This document shows positions 17,090 through 27,470 of a DNA stretch of 64,000 nucleotides, in pieces. A model generated the notes under the pieces. The model had not been told where the DNA came from and did no database searches. It was given only the letters and a program-made list of their open reading frames with translations. Origin of the DNA: Actinoplanes oryzae. Its GTDB lineage: Bacteria > Actinomycetota > Actinomycetes > Mycobacteriales > Micromonosporaceae. Within the stretch, counting starts at the first letter, position 1, and every line of letters begins with the position of its first letter. The stretch is from positions 62,001 to 126,000 of the forward strand of contig NZ_JAUQWH010000003.1 of assembly GCF_030757795.1 (NCBI RefSeq), written 5' to 3'. A program made the position numbers and the translations under genes.

Positions 17090-18295
17090 TCAGCCGAGCG
17101 GGTCGGACAGCAGCGGGTCGAGGGCGAGCTCGGCGGCGCCGATCAGGGCGGCGTCCGGGCCGAGGGTGGCCGCGCGCAGCTGGAGGTGCTTGCGGGAGGC
17201 GGGCAGGGCCATCGAGTTGAGGCGGCGGCGGACGGCGTGCGCGGCGGCCTCGTAGACCGCGCTGAGCGTGCCGCCGAAGACGACCAGGTCGGGGTTGAAG
17301 ACGTTGACCAGGTTGGCGACGCCGAAGCCGAGCCAGTCGCCGACGCGCTCGAGGGCGTGGGCGGCGCGCTGGTCGCCGAGGGCTGCCGCCCGTACGACGG
17401 TCAGGGTCCCCACCTCGGGGGCCGGCACCAGGCCGGCCAGCCGGAGCAGCGCCTCGGGCCCGATCTCGGTCTCCCAGCAGCCGCGCGAGCCGCACCCGCA
17501 GCGGCGGCCCTCGGGGTTGACGACCATGTGCCCGACCCGGCCGCTGTGCCCGCTGTGGCCCAGCACCAGCCGGCCGCCGGTGACGATGCCCGCGCTGACA
17601 CCGATGTCGCCGTGCAGGTAGAGCAGGTCGTCCACGCCGGCCGCGACCCCCCGGGTGTGCTCGGCGAGGGCGGCGATGTCCGCGAGGTCACCCGCCACGA
17701 AGCCGGACAGCCCGAGCTCCGCGTCGAGCGCGGCGGTCAGGGTGGCGTCGATGCCGGCGACGTCGGCGCTGCCGGCGCGGGTCGTGTCGGCGACCGCGAC
17801 GGCGCCGCCGGCACACCGGGTGTCCGGGGCCGGCTCGAACGACCGGACGAGACCGGCGAGCAGCGGCACGGTGTCGAGCAGCGCCGCGTCCCGGGGGCGC
17901 GGGGCCTCGCGCAGGGCGAGGATGTGCCCGCCGAGGCCGACCTGGGCGGCGCGCAGGCGGTCGGGCTCGATGCTCAGGGCGTTCGCGTAGACGGCGGCGG
18001 ATCGGGGGCTGACCAGCAGCGACGGCCGGCCGGCCCGGCGCGTGGCGTCGCCCGGGGCGGGGCGCTCCTCGGTGACCAGGCCCGCCGCGGTCAGCTCGGC
18101 GGCGAGGGCGCCGATGGTGCTGCGGTTGAGCCCGAGCCGGCTGGTCAGCTCGGCGCGCGTGGTCGGGCCGTGGACGTGGACGTGGCGGAGCACGGCGCCC
18201 AGGTTGTTGCGGCGCACCTCGTCCTGGCCCGCGGCGTAGCGCGCGGACCCCTGCTGGTCGGCGGCCGGAACTCCGCGGCGCAGCGGCAGCACCAC
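17090..18295 (-). CDS. ROK-family transcriptional repressor / sugar-kinase-like protein
   Basis: The 401-residue protein has an N-terminal winged helix (RAELTSRLGLNRSTIGALAA, about residues 48-67) and a C-terminal ROK ATPase-like fold. The zinc site is in RCGCGSRGCWETE, and VNVFNPDLVVFGG lies near the end. Members such as XylR and NagC repress sugar genes and release DNA on sugar binding. It lies downstream of and co-directional with the sugar ABC importer, so that is the likely target. I chose the GTG preceded by GGAAGGGAG; a TTG 30 nt upstream is also in frame. The coding region ends against an SDR-like scar. Confidence 0.85.
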   Translation of the reverse strand: MVLPLRRGVPAADQQGSARYAAGQDEVRRNNLGAVLRHVHVHGPTTRAELTSRLGLNRSTIGALAAELTAAGLVTEERPAPGDATRRAGRPSLLVSPRSAAVYANALSIEPDRLRAAQVGLGGHILALREAPRPRDAALLDTVPLLAGLVRSFEPAPDTRCAGGAVAVADTTRAGSADVAGIDATLTAALDAELGLSGFVAGDLADIAALAEHTRGVAAGVDDLLYLHGDIGVSAGIVTGGRLVLGHSGHSGRVGHMVVNPEGRRCGCGSRGCWETEIGPEALLRLAGLVPAPEVGTLTVVRAAALGDQRAAHALERVGDWLGFGVANLVNVFNPDLVVFGGTLSAVYEAAAHAVRRRLNSMALPASRKHLQLRAATLGPDAALIGAAELALDPLLSDPLG

Positions 18296-18402
18296 GGGCG
18301 GGCTCCCTTCCGGACGTGACGGCAACGATGATCATGACACGAAACGGACACGGCGGCACCAGCGCGGTGAACCGGTTAAGAAACTGTGCGGAAAACGGCG
18401 AT

Positions 18403-18431
18403 GGGTCCCCGGAGACGGACTCCGGGGACCC
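18403..18431 (-). terminator. hairpin between the ABC importer and ROK genes
   Basis: A perfect 12-bp stem, GGGTCCCCGGAG (18403-18414) and CTCCGGGGACCC (18420-18431), has a 5-nt loop. It begins 28 nt past the stop of the substrate-binding protein gene on the minus strand and is followed by TTTT within about 10 nt. It probably terminates the importer transcript partly or wholly before the ROK gene. Confidence 0.65.
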
Positions 18432-18459
18432 AAGGGCCGTCAATGTGCTGCGGCGGGTG

Positions 18460-19566
18460 TCACTTGGTGAGCGGGGCCAGCTTCGGGTCGTTGGCGTAGG
18501 CCTCGGCCGCGTTGGCCTTGGTCACGGCGACCGGGGGAAGCAGGTAGGTCGGGACGACCTTGGTGCCGTTGTTGTACGACTTGGTGTCGTTGATCTGCGG
18601 CTCCTGACCACCCTGGAGCGCCTTGACCATGTTGATGCTTTCCTTGACCAGGTTGCGCGTGTCCTTGTTGATGGTCATGTACTGCTCGCCGTTCATGATG
18701 GACTTGACCGACTCCACCTCGGAGTCCTGGCCGGTGACCACCGGGACGGTCTTGCCGCGGCTCTTGATCGACTGGATGATCGCGCGGGCCAGCGTGTCGT
18801 TCGGGGAGAGGACGCCGTCCAGCTCCTTGCTGCCGTAGGTGGAGGTCAGCAGCTGGTCCATGCGGGCCTGCGCACCCTCGGCCTTCCAGCCCTGGATGGC
18901 GGTCTGCTTGACCTCCTTCTGGCCCGAGCCGACCACGACGTTGCCCTTGTCGATCTCCGGCTGGAGCACGTCCATGGCGCCCTGGAAGAAGACACCGGCG
19001 TTGTTGTCGTCGGGCGAGCCCGAGAACAGCTCGATGGTGTAGGGGCCGGTCGGCTTCTTGGCCTTCATGCCGTCCAGCAGGGCCTGGCCCTGGAGCTGGC
19101 CGACCTTGCGGTTGTCGAACGCGACGTAGTAGTCGAGGTCCGGCGTGTTGAGGATCAGGCGGTCGTACGCGATGACCTTGGCACCGGCGGCGTGCGCGGC
19201 GGCGACCTGGGTCGACAGCTGCGCGGCGTCGGTCGCGCCGATGATGATGACCTTGGCGCCCTTGGTCGTCATCGCGGTGATCTGCTGCTGCTGGTCGGCG
19301 ACCGTGGTCGACGCACCGGCGTACTGGACGTCGGCCTGGAAGCCGGCTTCCTTGAGGCCGTTGGTGAACAGGTCACCGGCGAGGACCCAGTTCTCCGAGG
19401 TCTTGGCGGGCAGCGCCACGCCGATCACGGAGTTGGCCTCGAAGCCCTTGGCGCTGCCACTGTCGCCGCTGCCACTGTCGTCGCCCTCGCGGCCGGAGCC
19501 ACAGGCGGTCAGGGCCAGCATCGCGATGGCGCCGACGGCCACCGACTTGCCGAAGAAGTTCCGCAT
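18460..19566 (-). CDS. chvE: sugar ABC transporter substrate-binding lipoprotein (ChvE-like)
   Basis: The 368-residue protein has a lipoprotein leader with the lipobox LTAC (Cys about residue 22) and an acidic Ser/Gly linker, then a type I periplasmic-binding fold (NSVIGVALPAKTSENWVL, GAKVIIIGATDAAQL, AYDRLILNTPDLDYYVAFDN). It resembles ChvE/MmsE proteins that bind xylose, glucose, galactose or arabinose. It would capture sugar at the outer face of the membrane for the MmsA/MmsB importer encoded just upstream. The 85-nt gap before it holds a hairpin, which may adjust its expression relative to the permease. Confidence 0.9.
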   Translation of the reverse strand: MRNFFGKSVAVGAIAMLALTACGSGREGDDSGSGDSGSAKGFEANSVIGVALPAKTSENWVLAGDLFTNGLKEAGFQADVQYAGASTTVADQQQQITAMTTKGAKVIIIGATDAAQLSTQVAAAHAAGAKVIAYDRLILNTPDLDYYVAFDNRKVGQLQGQALLDGMKAKKPTGPYTIELFSGSPDDNNAGVFFQGAMDVLQPEIDKGNVVVGSGQKEVKQTAIQGWKAEGAQARMDQLLTSTYGSKELDGVLSPNDTLARAIIQSIKSRGKTVPVVTGQDSEVESVKSIMNGEQYMTINKDTRNLVKESINMVKALQGGQEPQINDTKSYNNGTKVVPTYLLPPVAVTKANAAEAYANDPKLAPLTK

Positions 19567-19614
19567 TTCGGGGTTGAACCCTTCTGGTGAGATGTAACGG
19601 GGTGAGAGGGGGGT

Positions 19615-19636
19615 GGGTGGCCGTTGCCGGCCACCC
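19615..19636 (-). promoter_or_regulatory. intercistronic hairpin between permease and binding-protein genes
   Basis: A perfect 9-bp stem, GGGTGGCCG (19615-19623) and CGGCCACCC (19628-19636), has a 4-nt loop. It sits in the 85-nt gap of the importer operon. Such stem-loops often stabilise or segment polycistronic transcripts so that binding protein and permease are made in different amounts. Confidence 0.45.
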
Positions 19637-19651
19637 GGAGCGTGGGCGGGG

Positions 19652-20970
19652 TCAGCCGCCCACGGTGGTCTTGGCGGGCTCGGGGCTCGATCCGGTCGTC
19701 CCCGGGGCCGGCGGCGTGTCCTTGCGGAACGGCCGCGTCAGGCTCCCGATGATCGAGAAGCGCCCCTGGCTCTTGTTGTAGACGTCCAGCGCGACGGCGA
19801 GCAGCAGCACCAGGCCCTTGATGATCGACACCCGGTCGGTGCCGACGCCGAGCAGCTGGAGGCCGTTGTTCAGCACGGCCATGACCAGACCACCGACGAT
19901 GGAGCCGGAGATCGTGCCGATGCCGCCGGAGACCGCGGCGCCACCGATGAAGACGGCCGCGATCGCGTCGAGCTCCCAGTTGAGGCCGTCCTGCGGGCCG
20001 GAGGCCGCGGAGCGGGCCACGAAGATCATGCCGGCCAGCGAGGCCAGGACCGACATGTTCATCATGACGAAGAAGTTGACCCGCTTGAGCTTCACACCGG
20101 ACAGCTCGGCGGCACGCGAGTTGCCGCCGACCGCGTAGATGTAGCGGCCGCCCGCGGTGTTGCGGGTGTAGAAGCTGTACAGCAGGACCAGCACCACGAG
20201 GATGAGGCCGGAGACCGGGAAGCTGGTGCCGACCCGGCCGCCCGCGAAGCGCAGGGTGACGAAGATCAGGACGGCCAGCATGATGGCGACCCGGATGCCG
20301 GAGACCCACAGCGGCGCGGGGTCGGCGTTCATCGCGATCCGGGTGCGCCGGGCCGACCACTCGCGCCACACGACCGCGACGCAGGCGATGAGGCCGAGCA
20401 GCAGGGTCGAGTTGTTGTAGTTGGTGGGCGGGCCCCACTCGGGCAGGAAGCCGGCGCCGATGTCCTGGAAGCCCTCGGGCACCGGGATCGTGTTCGCGTT
20501 GCCGACGAACTGGTTGGCGCCGCGGAACAGCAGCATGCCGGCCAGCGTCACGATGAAGGCGGGCACGCCCACGTACGCGACCCAGAAGCCCTGCCAGGCC
20601 CCGATGACCGCGCCGATGGCGAGGCCGAACAGGATCGCGACGGGCCACGGGAAGTCCCACTCGGCCATCGACTTGGCGACCAGGATGCCGGTGAACGCGG
20701 CGACCGAGCCGACCGACAGGTCGATGTGGCCGGCCACGATCACCATCAGCATGCCGATGGCCAGGATGAGGATGTAGCTGTTCTGCTGGAGCAGCGCGAT
20801 CAGGTTGTCCGACCGCAGCGTCAGGCCGTCGCCGAAGCCCACCCCGATGTTGTTCGCGGTGAGCAGCTGGAACAGCAGGACGATCGCCACCAGGGTGAAG
20901 ATCATGCCGAACTGGCGGGCGTTGGAGGTCGTGCCTCCGAAGAGGTTCTTCTGGAGTTCCTTGAATCGGC

Positions 20971-20974
<4 letters not shown>
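19652..20974 (-). CDS. mmsB: multiple-sugar ABC transporter permease (MmsB/GguB type)
   Basis: The 440-residue polytopic protein has about ten to twelve predicted membrane helices (for example [20 protein letters not shown] and [20 protein letters not shown]). The branched-chain/ribose-type permease motif is seen in [15 protein letters not shown] and, near the end, [19 protein letters not shown]. It forms the membrane channel for sugar uptake with the MmsA ATPase. The start overlaps the ATPase stop (ATGA). A Pro/Thr-rich hydrophilic tail closes the protein. Confidence 0.92.
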
Positions 20975-22518
<1,544 letters not shown>

Positions 22519-22577
22519 CGCACGCACCACCTCTCGAACGTCATGGATGCCTCCGGAGGGGTCTGAGTGTTCGTTTT

Positions 22578-22619
22578 GTTGCCAGCGGCAACCTATTCCG
22601 CTCCGAAGATGATTCGCAA
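22578..22619 (-). promoter_or_regulatory. promoter and palindromic operator of the sugar importer operon
   Basis: On the minus strand, -35 TTGCGA (22614-22619) and -10 TAGGTT (22590-22595) are 18 nt apart. The palindrome GTTGCCAGCGGCAAC (22578-22592, 6-bp arms, 3-bp centre) overlaps the -10 and the start-site region. This is where a repressor such as the ROK protein would block transcription. The transcript would have a leader of about 65 nt. Confidence 0.5.
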
Positions 22620-22746
22620 GTTTCGAGATCACCGGATTCGGTAACAATCTCGCAATGAAGGCCCGGACGGCCGCGGCTGACGACCCTCGATGGCCGCACA
22701 GCGTACGCCAGCACCGCCCTGACCTGCGGATCCGTTGAGATATCAG

Positions 22747-22780
22747 GGTTCTGCGGGATATCGGCGTCCCGCGGAACCCC
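22747..22780 (-). terminator. hairpin downstream of marR; main feature of the 22519-22841 gap
   Basis: The arms GGGTTCTGCGGG (22747-22758) and CCCGCGGAACCC (22769-22780) pair over 12 bp with one T-G wobble and a 10-nt loop. It lies about 60 nt past the marR stop. The 323-bp gap between marR and the importer otherwise holds only the importer promoter region (22578-22619); I see no gene in it. Confidence 0.5.
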
Positions 22781-22841
22781 AGCTGAGAGCGCCGGGTACG
22801 AATCGGACAGTCAACTGCTCAGCGTCGCCACAGGGTGACTC

Positions 22842-23261
22842 TCAGTCGCGGAGTTTGCGGAGCAGGCGGGTCAGCTCGACGCGGTCGCCCGGGTCGAGCG
22901 CCTCGAAGAAGCGCTCCGCCTCCGCCTGCCGGGCCGCCTGGATCCGCTCCCCCGCCGCCCGACCCGCCCCGGTCAGCGAGACCAGGGTGGCCCGGCGGTC
23001 GGCCGGGTCGGGACCCCGCTCCACGAGCCCGCGCTCCTGCAGATCGTCGACGACCTCGGTGGCGGAGCGGGCGGCGATGCGCAGATGCTCGGCGAGCGCG
23101 CCCGGCCGGCGGGGGCTGTGCCGCATCAGCACCATGAGCGCGCGGGCCTGCGACGGAGAGATGTCGAGCGGCTCGAGAGTCTCGCGGCTGAGGTGACGCA
23201 GCCGGCGCGCGACGGCGAAGAAGAGCTCGGTGAGGGTGCTGTCCTCCACGCTCTCCGCCAC
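22842..23261 (-). CDS. MarR-family transcriptional regulator
   Basis: The 139-residue protein has a typical MarR layout: a dimerising N-terminal helix (LTELFFAVARRLRHLS), a winged helix with LAEHLRIAARSATEVVDDLQ (about residues 57-76) and the wing DPADRRATLVSLT. The C-terminal helix is Glu/Arg-rich. It is divergent from an ABC exporter gene, and the 78-bp gap contains a 13-bp palindrome, so it most likely represses itself and the exporter until a hydrophobic ligand binds. Confidence 0.88.
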   Translation of the reverse strand: MAESVEDSTLTELFFAVARRLRHLSRETLEPLDISPSQARALMVLMRHSPRRPGALAEHLRIAARSATEVVDDLQERGLVERGPDPADRRATLVSLTGAGRAAGERIQAARQAEAERFFEALDPGDRVELTRLLRKLRD

Positions 23262-23300
23262 GGGAATACCGTACCAGGAGGTGGTGTTGTTCCCTCATGT

Positions 23301-23313
23301 TGAGGTAACCTCA
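23301..23313. promoter_or_regulatory. MarR-type operator palindrome
   Basis: TGAGGTAACCTCA is a perfect inverted repeat (6-bp arms, central A), extended by partly symmetrical TGT and GCA flanks. It sits between the divergent marR and ABC exporter genes, 27 bp before the exporter start. Confidence 0.6.
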
Positions 23314-23339
23314 GCATCACCGACGAAAGCAGGTTCCAC

Positions 23340-25118
23340 TTGGACAGCCCCCGCAAACAACGCACTGTCACCGCCGCCGAGAAGGCCCAGGCCCGCGAGG
23401 TCTCCCTGCGCCGCATCGGCCGGCTCTTCGGCCCGCACCGTGGGCAGCTCGCCGTGGTCGTGGCGATCATCGTGGCCTCCTCGGTGGTCTCCCTGGCCTC
23501 CCCGTTCCTCCTGCGCGAGGTCATCGACGTCGCGCTCCCCGGGCAGGACCTTCCCCTGCTCGCCTGGCTGGTCGCCGGCATGGTCGCGGTCGCGGCCGTC
23601 ACGAGCGCCTTCGGCGTGGTCCAGACCTGGATCTCCACCAAGGTCGGCCAGCAGGTCATGCACCGGCTGCGCACCGACGTGTTCCGGCACCTGCACCGGC
23701 AGTCGATCGCCTTCTTCACCCGCACCCGCACCGGCGAGGTGCAGTCCCGCATCACCAACGACATCGGCGGCATGCAGTCCGTCGTCACCTCGACGGCGAC
23801 GTCGATCGCCTCCAACCTCACCACCGTGGTCGCCACGGCCGTCGCCATGGCCGCGCTGTCCTGGCAGCTGTCGCTGGTCACCCTGATCGTGCTGCCCCCG
23901 GCGATCCTGCTGAGCCGCCGCGTCGCCAAGCTGCGCCGGGAGATCACCGCCCAGCGCCAGCGCGAGCTCGCCGACCTCAACGTCACCGTCGAGGAGGGCC
24001 TGTCGGTCAGCGGCATCCAGCTCAGCAAGACCCTGGGCACCGGCGCCGCCCTCGTCGACCGCTTCACCCGGTCGTCGGCGCGGCTGATCGACCTGGAGCT
24101 GCGCTCCGAGCTGGCCGGGCGCTGGCGCATGGCGTCCATGAACATCGTCTTCGCCGCCATCCCGGCGGTCCTCTACCTCAGCGCCGGCCTGCCCTTCACC
24201 GGCGGCAGGCTCAGCATCGGCACCCTGGTCGCCTTCACCTCCCTGCAGGCGGGCATCTTCCGGCCGATCATGGGCCTGCTCGGCGTGCAGGTGTCGCTGA
24301 CCAGCTCGCTCGCCCTCTTCGCCCGCATCTTCGAGTACCTGGACCTGCCCGTCGAGGTCGACGAGCCCGCGCACCCCGTCGCGATCGACCCCGCCCGGGT
24401 CGCCGGCCACCTGCGTTTCGAGGACGTCACCTTCACCTATCCCGGCGCCTCGTCGGCCGCGGTCGCGGGCGTCACCCTCGACGTCCCGGCGGGGTCGTCA
24501 CTGGCCCTGGTCGGCGAGACCGGCTCCGGCAAGAGCACGCTCGCCGCGCTGATCGCCCGCCTCTACGACCCGGACGCCGGCCGCGTGACGGTCGACGGCA
24601 TCGACGTGCGCGACCTGCGGCTGGCCGACCTCGCGTCGATCGTGGGCGTGGTCAGCCAGGAGACCTATCTGCTGCACACCACCATCCGCGAGAACCTGCG
24701 CTACGCCCGCCCGGACGCCACCGACGAGCAGATCGAGCAGGCCGCCCGGGCCGCGCAGATCCACGACCTGATCGCGGCCCTGCCCGACGGCTACGACACG
24801 GTCGTCGGCTCCCGCGGCCACCGCTTCTCCGGCGGCGAGAAGCAGCGCATCGCCATCGCCCGGACCCTCCTGCGCGACCCGCGCATCCTGGTGCTGGACG
24901 AGGCCACGAGCGCGCTCGACACCGAGACCGAGCGGGCCGTGCAGCGCGCCTTCGACGAGCTCAGCAAGGGCCGCACGACGGTCACCATCGCGCACCGCCT
25001 CTCCACGGTCCGCGACGCCGACCGGATCGCCGTGGTCGACCACGGCCGCATCCTCGAGTCGGGCAGCCACGAGGACCTGGTCGCCGAGGGCGGCCGCTAC
25101 GCCCTCCTCGCAGCCTGA
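23340..25118 (+). CDS. ABC exporter, fused membrane and ATPase domains
   Basis: The 592-residue half-transporter has six membrane helices (about residues 35-320; LAVVVAIIVASSVVSLASPF is TM1) and a C-terminal ATPase with Walker A GETGSGKST, a signature reading FSGGEKQRIAIAR and Walker B ILVLDEATSALD. It would function as a homodimer exporting a drug or lipid. The start is TTG with GCAGG 6 nt upstream. Control by the divergent MarR regulator is likely, which fits a multidrug or natural-product exporter; the substrate is unknown. Confidence 0.9.
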   Translation: MDSPRKQRTVTAAEKAQAREVSLRRIGRLFGPHRGQLAVVVAIIVASSVVSLASPFLLREVIDVALPGQDLPLLAWLVAGMVAVAAVTSAFGVVQTWISTKVGQQVMHRLRTDVFRHLHRQSIAFFTRTRTGEVQSRITNDIGGMQSVVTSTATSIASNLTTVVATAVAMAALSWQLSLVTLIVLPPAILLSRRVAKLRREITAQRQRELADLNVTVEEGLSVSGIQLSKTLGTGAALVDRFTRSSARLIDLELRSELAGRWRMASMNIVFAAIPAVLYLSAGLPFTGGRLSIGTLVAFTSLQAGIFRPIMGLLGVQVSLTSSLALFARIFEYLDLPVEVDEPAHPVAIDPARVAGHLRFEDVTFTYPGASSAAVAGVTLDVPAGSSLALVGETGSGKSTLAALIARLYDPDAGRVTVDGIDVRDLRLADLASIVGVVSQETYLLHTTIRENLRYARPDATDEQIEQAARAAQIHDLIAALPDGYDTVVGSRGHRFSGGEKQRIAIARTLLRDPRILVLDEATSALDTETERAVQRAFDELSKGRTTVTIAHRLSTVRDADRIAVVDHGRILESGSHEDLVAEGGRYALLAA

Positions 25119-25205
25119 GCCGCACCCGCCCGCCGCGACAGGCACACAGGATCCCCACAAGGTCGGCTCAGGGCGGGCACAAGCCCCGGGCCGACGATTC
25201 ATGTC

Positions 25206-25913
25206 ATGACAACGGTGACATCGACCGCCCCGGGCAGCCGCCACAGCGACCCCGGCCGGCCCGCACGGATCCTGGTGGTCGACGACGAGCCGGCCCTCAC
25301 CGAGCTGCTCACCCTGGCCCTGAGCTACGAGGGCTGGGAGGTGCGCAGCGCCGCGGACGGGGCTGCCGCCCTGGAGCTCGCCGCGCTGTTCCCGCCCGAT
25401 GCGGTGCTGCTCGACATGATGCTGCCCGACCTCGACGGCAGGGAGCTGCTGGGCCGGCTGCGCGCCGAGCGGCCCGGGCTGCCGGCGATGTTCGTGACCG
25501 CGCGCGACGCCGAGGAGGATCGCGCGGCCGGGCTGCGGGCGGGCGCCGACGCCTACCTGACGAAGCCCTTCGGCATCGACGACCTCGTCGCGCACGTGCG
25601 TGAGCTGCTGACCCCGGCCGTCCCGGGGCAGGGCCCGGCGCCCGCCGCCGTGCTGCGCGCCGGCGACCTGGAGCTGCGCCCGGCCGACCGGACCGTCCGC
25701 CGCGGGGGCGAGACGATCCCGCTGACCGCCGCCGAGTTCGACGTGCTGCGCACCCTGGCGGCCGCCGCCGGGGAACCCGTGGCCGCCGCCGAGCTGGCCG
25801 CCCGCCTGCCCGGCGGGCGCACCGACATCGTCGCCCTCTGCGTGGCGGCCCTGCGCCGCAAGCTGGGCCCGCTGATCGAGCCCGCCGCGGGCCTGGCCTA
25901 CCGCCTGCTCTGA
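25206..25913 (+). CDS. OmpR-type response regulator, orphan
   Basis: The 235-residue protein has a receiver domain (about 20-135; ILVVDDEPALTELL, phospho-acceptor Asp in VLLDMMLPDLDG, Lys in YLTKPFG) and a C-terminal winged helix (about 150-235; IPLTAAEFDVLRTLAAAAGE). The wing region is a little shorter than usual and ends LAYRLL. No histidine kinase lies within the neighbouring genes, so the partner must be elsewhere. The last 16 nt overlap the convergent ndh gene. Confidence 0.85.
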   Translation: MTTVTSTAPGSRHSDPGRPARILVVDDEPALTELLTLALSYEGWEVRSAADGAAALELAALFPPDAVLLDMMLPDLDGRELLGRLRAERPGLPAMFVTARDAEEDRAAGLRAGADAYLTKPFGIDDLVAHVRELLTPAVPGQGPAPAAVLRAGDLELRPADRTVRRGGETIPLTAAEFDVLRTLAAAAGEPVAAAELAARLPGGRTDIVALCVAALRRKLGPLIEPAAGLAYRLL

Positions 25914-27418
25914 CCCGCCTTGGCCGGCTGCGGCTTCGACGTGCTCTTGCCGTCCGCCACGGGAGCGCCCTTCTCGGCGGTCGACTCCGTGGTCGACGCC
26001 GGCACCGGCTCCGTCGCCTTGGAGGCAGCCGCGTCCGAGGCCCCGGCCGCCGCGGCGCGCGCCGCAGCCTCCCGCGCCTCGAGCTCGCGCCGCCGCTCGA
26101 ACGGGTCGCCGTACGCGCGGATGGCCATCCGGGCGTACGACTGCTGGAAGGTCGCCACCCGCTCGGAGCGCCCGCGGCCCAGGAAGCTGACGAACCAGTG
26201 CACGACGGTCGTGAACCTGTTCTTGAAGCCGACCAGGTAGAACACGTGCACCGCAAGCCACATCAGCCAGGCGAGGAAGCCGGACAGGTGGATCTTGCCG
26301 ACGCTGGCCACGGCGTGGAACCGGGAGACGGTCGCCATGCTGCCCTTGTCGAAGTACTCGAACTTCTGGCCGCTCTCCTTGCCCGCCAGCCGGCGCTGGA
26401 TCTGCTTGGCCGCGTGCGTGCCGCTCTGGATGGCGACCTGCGCGACGCCCGGGAGCCGGTCGAGGGCCATCATGTCGCCGACCGCGAAGATCTCCGGGTG
26501 CCCGGGCAGCGTGCAGTCGGGCTCGACCATGATCCGGCCGGCCCGGTCGGTCTGCGCGCCCGCGGCGGCGGCGAGCTTCTTGGCCAGCGGCGGGGCGGCG
26601 ACGCCGGCGGCCCACATCTTCGTGCGCGACTCGATGCGCTCGTGGCCGCGCTTGGTCTCGACCTCGATGCCGGTGGAGTCGACGTTGACGACCTTGGTCT
26701 CCAGCTCGACCTCGACGCCCAGCTCGTGCAGCTGCTTGAGCGCGCGGGTGGACAGCGCGTCGCCGAAGGTCTTGAGCACCGCGTCGACCGCGTCGATCAG
26801 GATGATCCGGGCCTTGCGGGTGTCGATGTGCTTGAACTGCCCGACCAGGTTGCGGTGGGCCAGCTCGGCGATCTGCCCGGCCATCTCGACGCCGGTGGGG
26901 CCGGCGCCGACGACCACGAAGGTCATCCAGCGCTCCTGCTCGGCCGGGTCGGTCTGCAGGTCGGCCAGCTCGAACCCGCCGAAGATCCGGGCGCGCAGCT
27001 CGAGCGCGTCGTCGATGCTCTTCATGCCGGGCGCGTGATCGGCGAAGTGGTCGTTGCCGAAGTAGGACTGCGAGGCGCCGGCGCCCACGATCAGCGTGTC
27101 GTACTCGACCGTGTATTTGATGTCGGGCGCCTCGACGGAGACGACCTTGTTCGCCACGTCGACGTCCGTGACCCAGCCCAGCCGCACGTCGACGTTGTCC
27201 TGCTTGCGCAGGATCTCGCGGATCGGCGGGGCGATCTCGCCCTCGGACAGGATGCCGGTGGCCACCTGGTAGAGCAGCGGCTGGAACAGGTGGTAGGCGG
27301 TGCCGTTGATGAGCGTGATGTCCACGTCGGCGTGCTTGAGCTGCTTGCAGGCGAAGAGCCCGCCGAATCCGGCGCCGACGATCACCACACGGTGGCGGTG
27401 AGCAGTGCGTTCAGCCAT
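25898..27418 (-). CDS. ndh: type II NADH dehydrogenase (NDH-2)
   Basis: The 506-residue FAD protein transfers electrons from NADH to menaquinone at the inner membrane face without pumping protons. It has an N-terminal FAD Rossmann motif (VVIVGAGFGGLFACKQL), a second NADH motif (FVVVGAGPTGVEMAGQIAEL) and HPEIFAVGDMM. A C-terminal membrane-associating region at about 375-415 includes FLAWLMWLAVHVFYLVGF. The final 65 residues are Ala/Lys/Ser-rich and look disordered. It is divergent from the methyltransferase fusion and overlaps the response regulator at the 3' end. Confidence 0.9.
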   Translation of the reverse strand: MAERTAHRHRVVIVGAGFGGLFACKQLKHADVDITLINGTAYHLFQPLLYQVATGILSEGEIAPPIREILRKQDNVDVRLGWVTDVDVANKVVSVEAPDIKYTVEYDTLIVGAGASQSYFGNDHFADHAPGMKSIDDALELRARIFGGFELADLQTDPAEQERWMTFVVVGAGPTGVEMAGQIAELAHRNLVGQFKHIDTRKARIILIDAVDAVLKTFGDALSTRALKQLHELGVEVELETKVVNVDSTGIEVETKRGHERIESRTKMWAAGVAAPPLAKKLAAAAGAQTDRAGRIMVEPDCTLPGHPEIFAVGDMMALDRLPGVAQVAIQSGTHAAKQIQRRLAGKESGQKFEYFDKGSMATVSRFHAVASVGKIHLSGFLAWLMWLAVHVFYLVGFKNRFTTVVHWFVSFLGRGRSERVATFQQSYARMAIRAYGDPFERRRELEAREAAARAAAAGASDAAASKATEPVPASTTESTAEKGAPVADGKSTSKPQPAKAGQSRR

Positions 27419-27470
27419 TTTCCGGGCCTCCGGTCCTCTGGTGCGCCAAGTCGTACGGTATCAACGAGAC

